Source of the DNA: CAZQDP01 sp964592375
Lineage (GTDB): Bacteria; Bacillota; Clostridia; RUG12999
Length of the DNA: 5,949 bases
NCBI GenBank assembly: GCA_964592375.1
Contig: CAZQDP010000092.1
Coordinates: 1 to 5,949 of the forward strand
Reading direction: 5' to 3'
Shown one piece after another: positions 5,332 to 5,949 of the stretch (within the stretch, counting starts at the first letter, position 1; the number at the start of each line of letters is the position of its first letter). Position numbers and translations under genes: made by a program. Below the pieces are notes generated by a model. It was not told the DNA's origin, ran no database searches, and saw only the letters and a list, made by a program, of their open reading frames with translations.

Positions 5332-5949
5332 ATGAACAGAAAAGAGAAGATAAAACAAATTCAAGTGATTTTTGATAAGGTCTATGCACAGGCAGACTGC
5401 TCTCTTGACCACCAGGACCCTCTGCAATTGCTCATTGCCACCCAGCTTGCCGCCCAGTGTACGGATGCCAGGGTGAATTTGGTAACTCCGGCCCTGTTCG
5501 CACGCTATCCCACCGCAAGGGATTTTGCGGGGGCTGACCTTTCTGAGTTGGAAAGGATGATTTTTACCACTGGGTTTTTCAGAAACAAAGCAAAAAATAT
5601 CATTGCCTGTTGCAAGATGCTCGTGGAGCGTTTTGGCAGCATGGTGCCCGATAACATGGAGGAGCTTACCTTACTGCCCGGAGTCGGCAGAAAAACGGCC
5701 AATATCATTTTGGGGGATATCTATCATAAACCCGCCATTGTAATTGACACCCACGCCAAGCGCATCACCCATCTCATTGGGCTGACGAAGTTCTCCGATC
5801 CGGTAAAAATTGAGTTTGATTTATTAAAGTTTGTGCCTCCCGCATATAGCGCTCGTTTTTGCCACCAATTGGTCTATCACGGCAGAGCCGTGTGCATTGC
5901 CAGAAGGCCAAAGTGCGCACAGTGCCCGATTGCACATTTGTGTGCGCAT
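5332..5949 (+). CDS. nth: Endonuclease III (DNA glycosylase/AP lyase), cut by the right edge near its C-terminus
   Basis: The frame runs 206 codons to the window edge without a stop; E. coli Nth has 211 residues, so only a few are probably missing. The enzyme removes oxidised pyrimidines and nicks the resulting abasic site in base excision repair. The residues needed are all visible: LIATQLAAQCTDARVN (34-49), the helix-hairpin-helix LPGVGRKTA (115-123) with catalytic Lys121, VIDTH (137-141) with catalytic Asp139, and the iron-sulfur cluster cysteines 188, 195, 198 and 204 in the standard C-x6-C-x2-C-x5-C spacing. Lysine, aspartate and cysteine positions are each within one residue of E. coli numbering. 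AAGG (5319-5322) sits nine bases before the ATG; an in-frame TTG at 5323 abuts this site and is not a plausible start. It is transcribed away from glyA from an extended -10 promoter. MutY is excluded by the short length and by the Lys in the hairpin, which marks a bifunctional enzyme. Confidence 0.96.
   Translation, partial: MNRKEKIKQIQVIFDKVYAQADCSLDHQDPLQLLIATQLAAQCTDARVNLVTPALFARYPTARDFAGADLSELERMIFTTGFFRNKAKNIIACCKMLVERFGSMVPDNMEELTLLPGVGRKTANIILGDIYHKPAIVIDTHAKRITHLIGLTKFSDPVKIEFDLLKFVPPAYSARFCHQLVYHGRAVCIARRPKCAQCPIAHLCAH

Noticed and set aside
5505..5708. Minus-strand 67-codon frame inside nth
   Set aside because: It overlaps the helix-hairpin-helix coding region of nth, which is clearly the real gene.
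1..5949. CRISPR array, tRNA, rRNA, complete insertion sequence or prophage genes
   Set aside because: No regularly spaced direct repeats, no tRNA-like cloverleaf with a CCA end, and no transposase or integrase frame were seen on either strand.

Overview
The window looks like chromosomal DNA of a Bacillota bacterium, most likely class Clostridia. The protein styles (a clostridial-type endonuclease III, RarA and O-acetylhomoserine sulfhydrylase), the strong AGGAGG-like ribosome binding sites and the sigma-A promoters with 17-bp spacers all point that way. No genus can be named from the sequence alone. Most of the window (about 1270-5949) has mid-range GC, roughly 45-55% by eye. The left end (1 to about 1200) is much more AT-rich, roughly 25-35% GC in the lines I counted.

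Layout from left to right: (1) positions 1-36 hold the first 12 codons of a gene read leftward off the edge, with a strong ribosome binding site. (2) A 90-bp divergent promoter region follows, with a 15-bp AT palindrome and a near-consensus promoter whose predicted start point is the A of the next ATG. (3) An AraC-family regulator lies at 127-966 (+). (4) A 305-bp non-coding gap (967-1271) carries several inverted repeats built around AAACGGT/ACCGTTT and GTGAC/GTCAC-like words, then a strong hairpin that probably ends the leftward operon. (5) A leftward operon glyA - rarA - metY occupies 5132 down to 1272. glyA and rarA are 55 bp apart; rarA and metY overlap by ATGA. (6) A 199-bp divergent intergenic region has tightly packed back-to-back promoters and a structured glyA leader. 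(7) nth (endonuclease III) runs rightward from 5332 and is cut by the right edge just before its expected C-terminus.

How the genes fit together: GlyA makes glycine and 5,10-methylene-tetrahydrofolate from serine. MetY makes homocysteine from O-acetylhomoserine and sulfide. Homocysteine is then methylated with folate-borne one-carbon units, so the two enzymes feed the same end product, methionine. RarA (replication-fork maintenance ATPase) sits between them, and Nth (oxidised-base repair) is divergent. This is a housekeeping mixture of one-carbon/sulfur metabolism and genome maintenance. The AraC gene and its divergent partner look like a separate regulator-target unit, possibly acquired. I do not see a new defence, mobile or biosynthetic system. 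The most interesting signals are regulatory: the probable leaderless araC-type mRNA, the structured glyA leader, and the inverted-repeat cluster in the 967-1271 gap.
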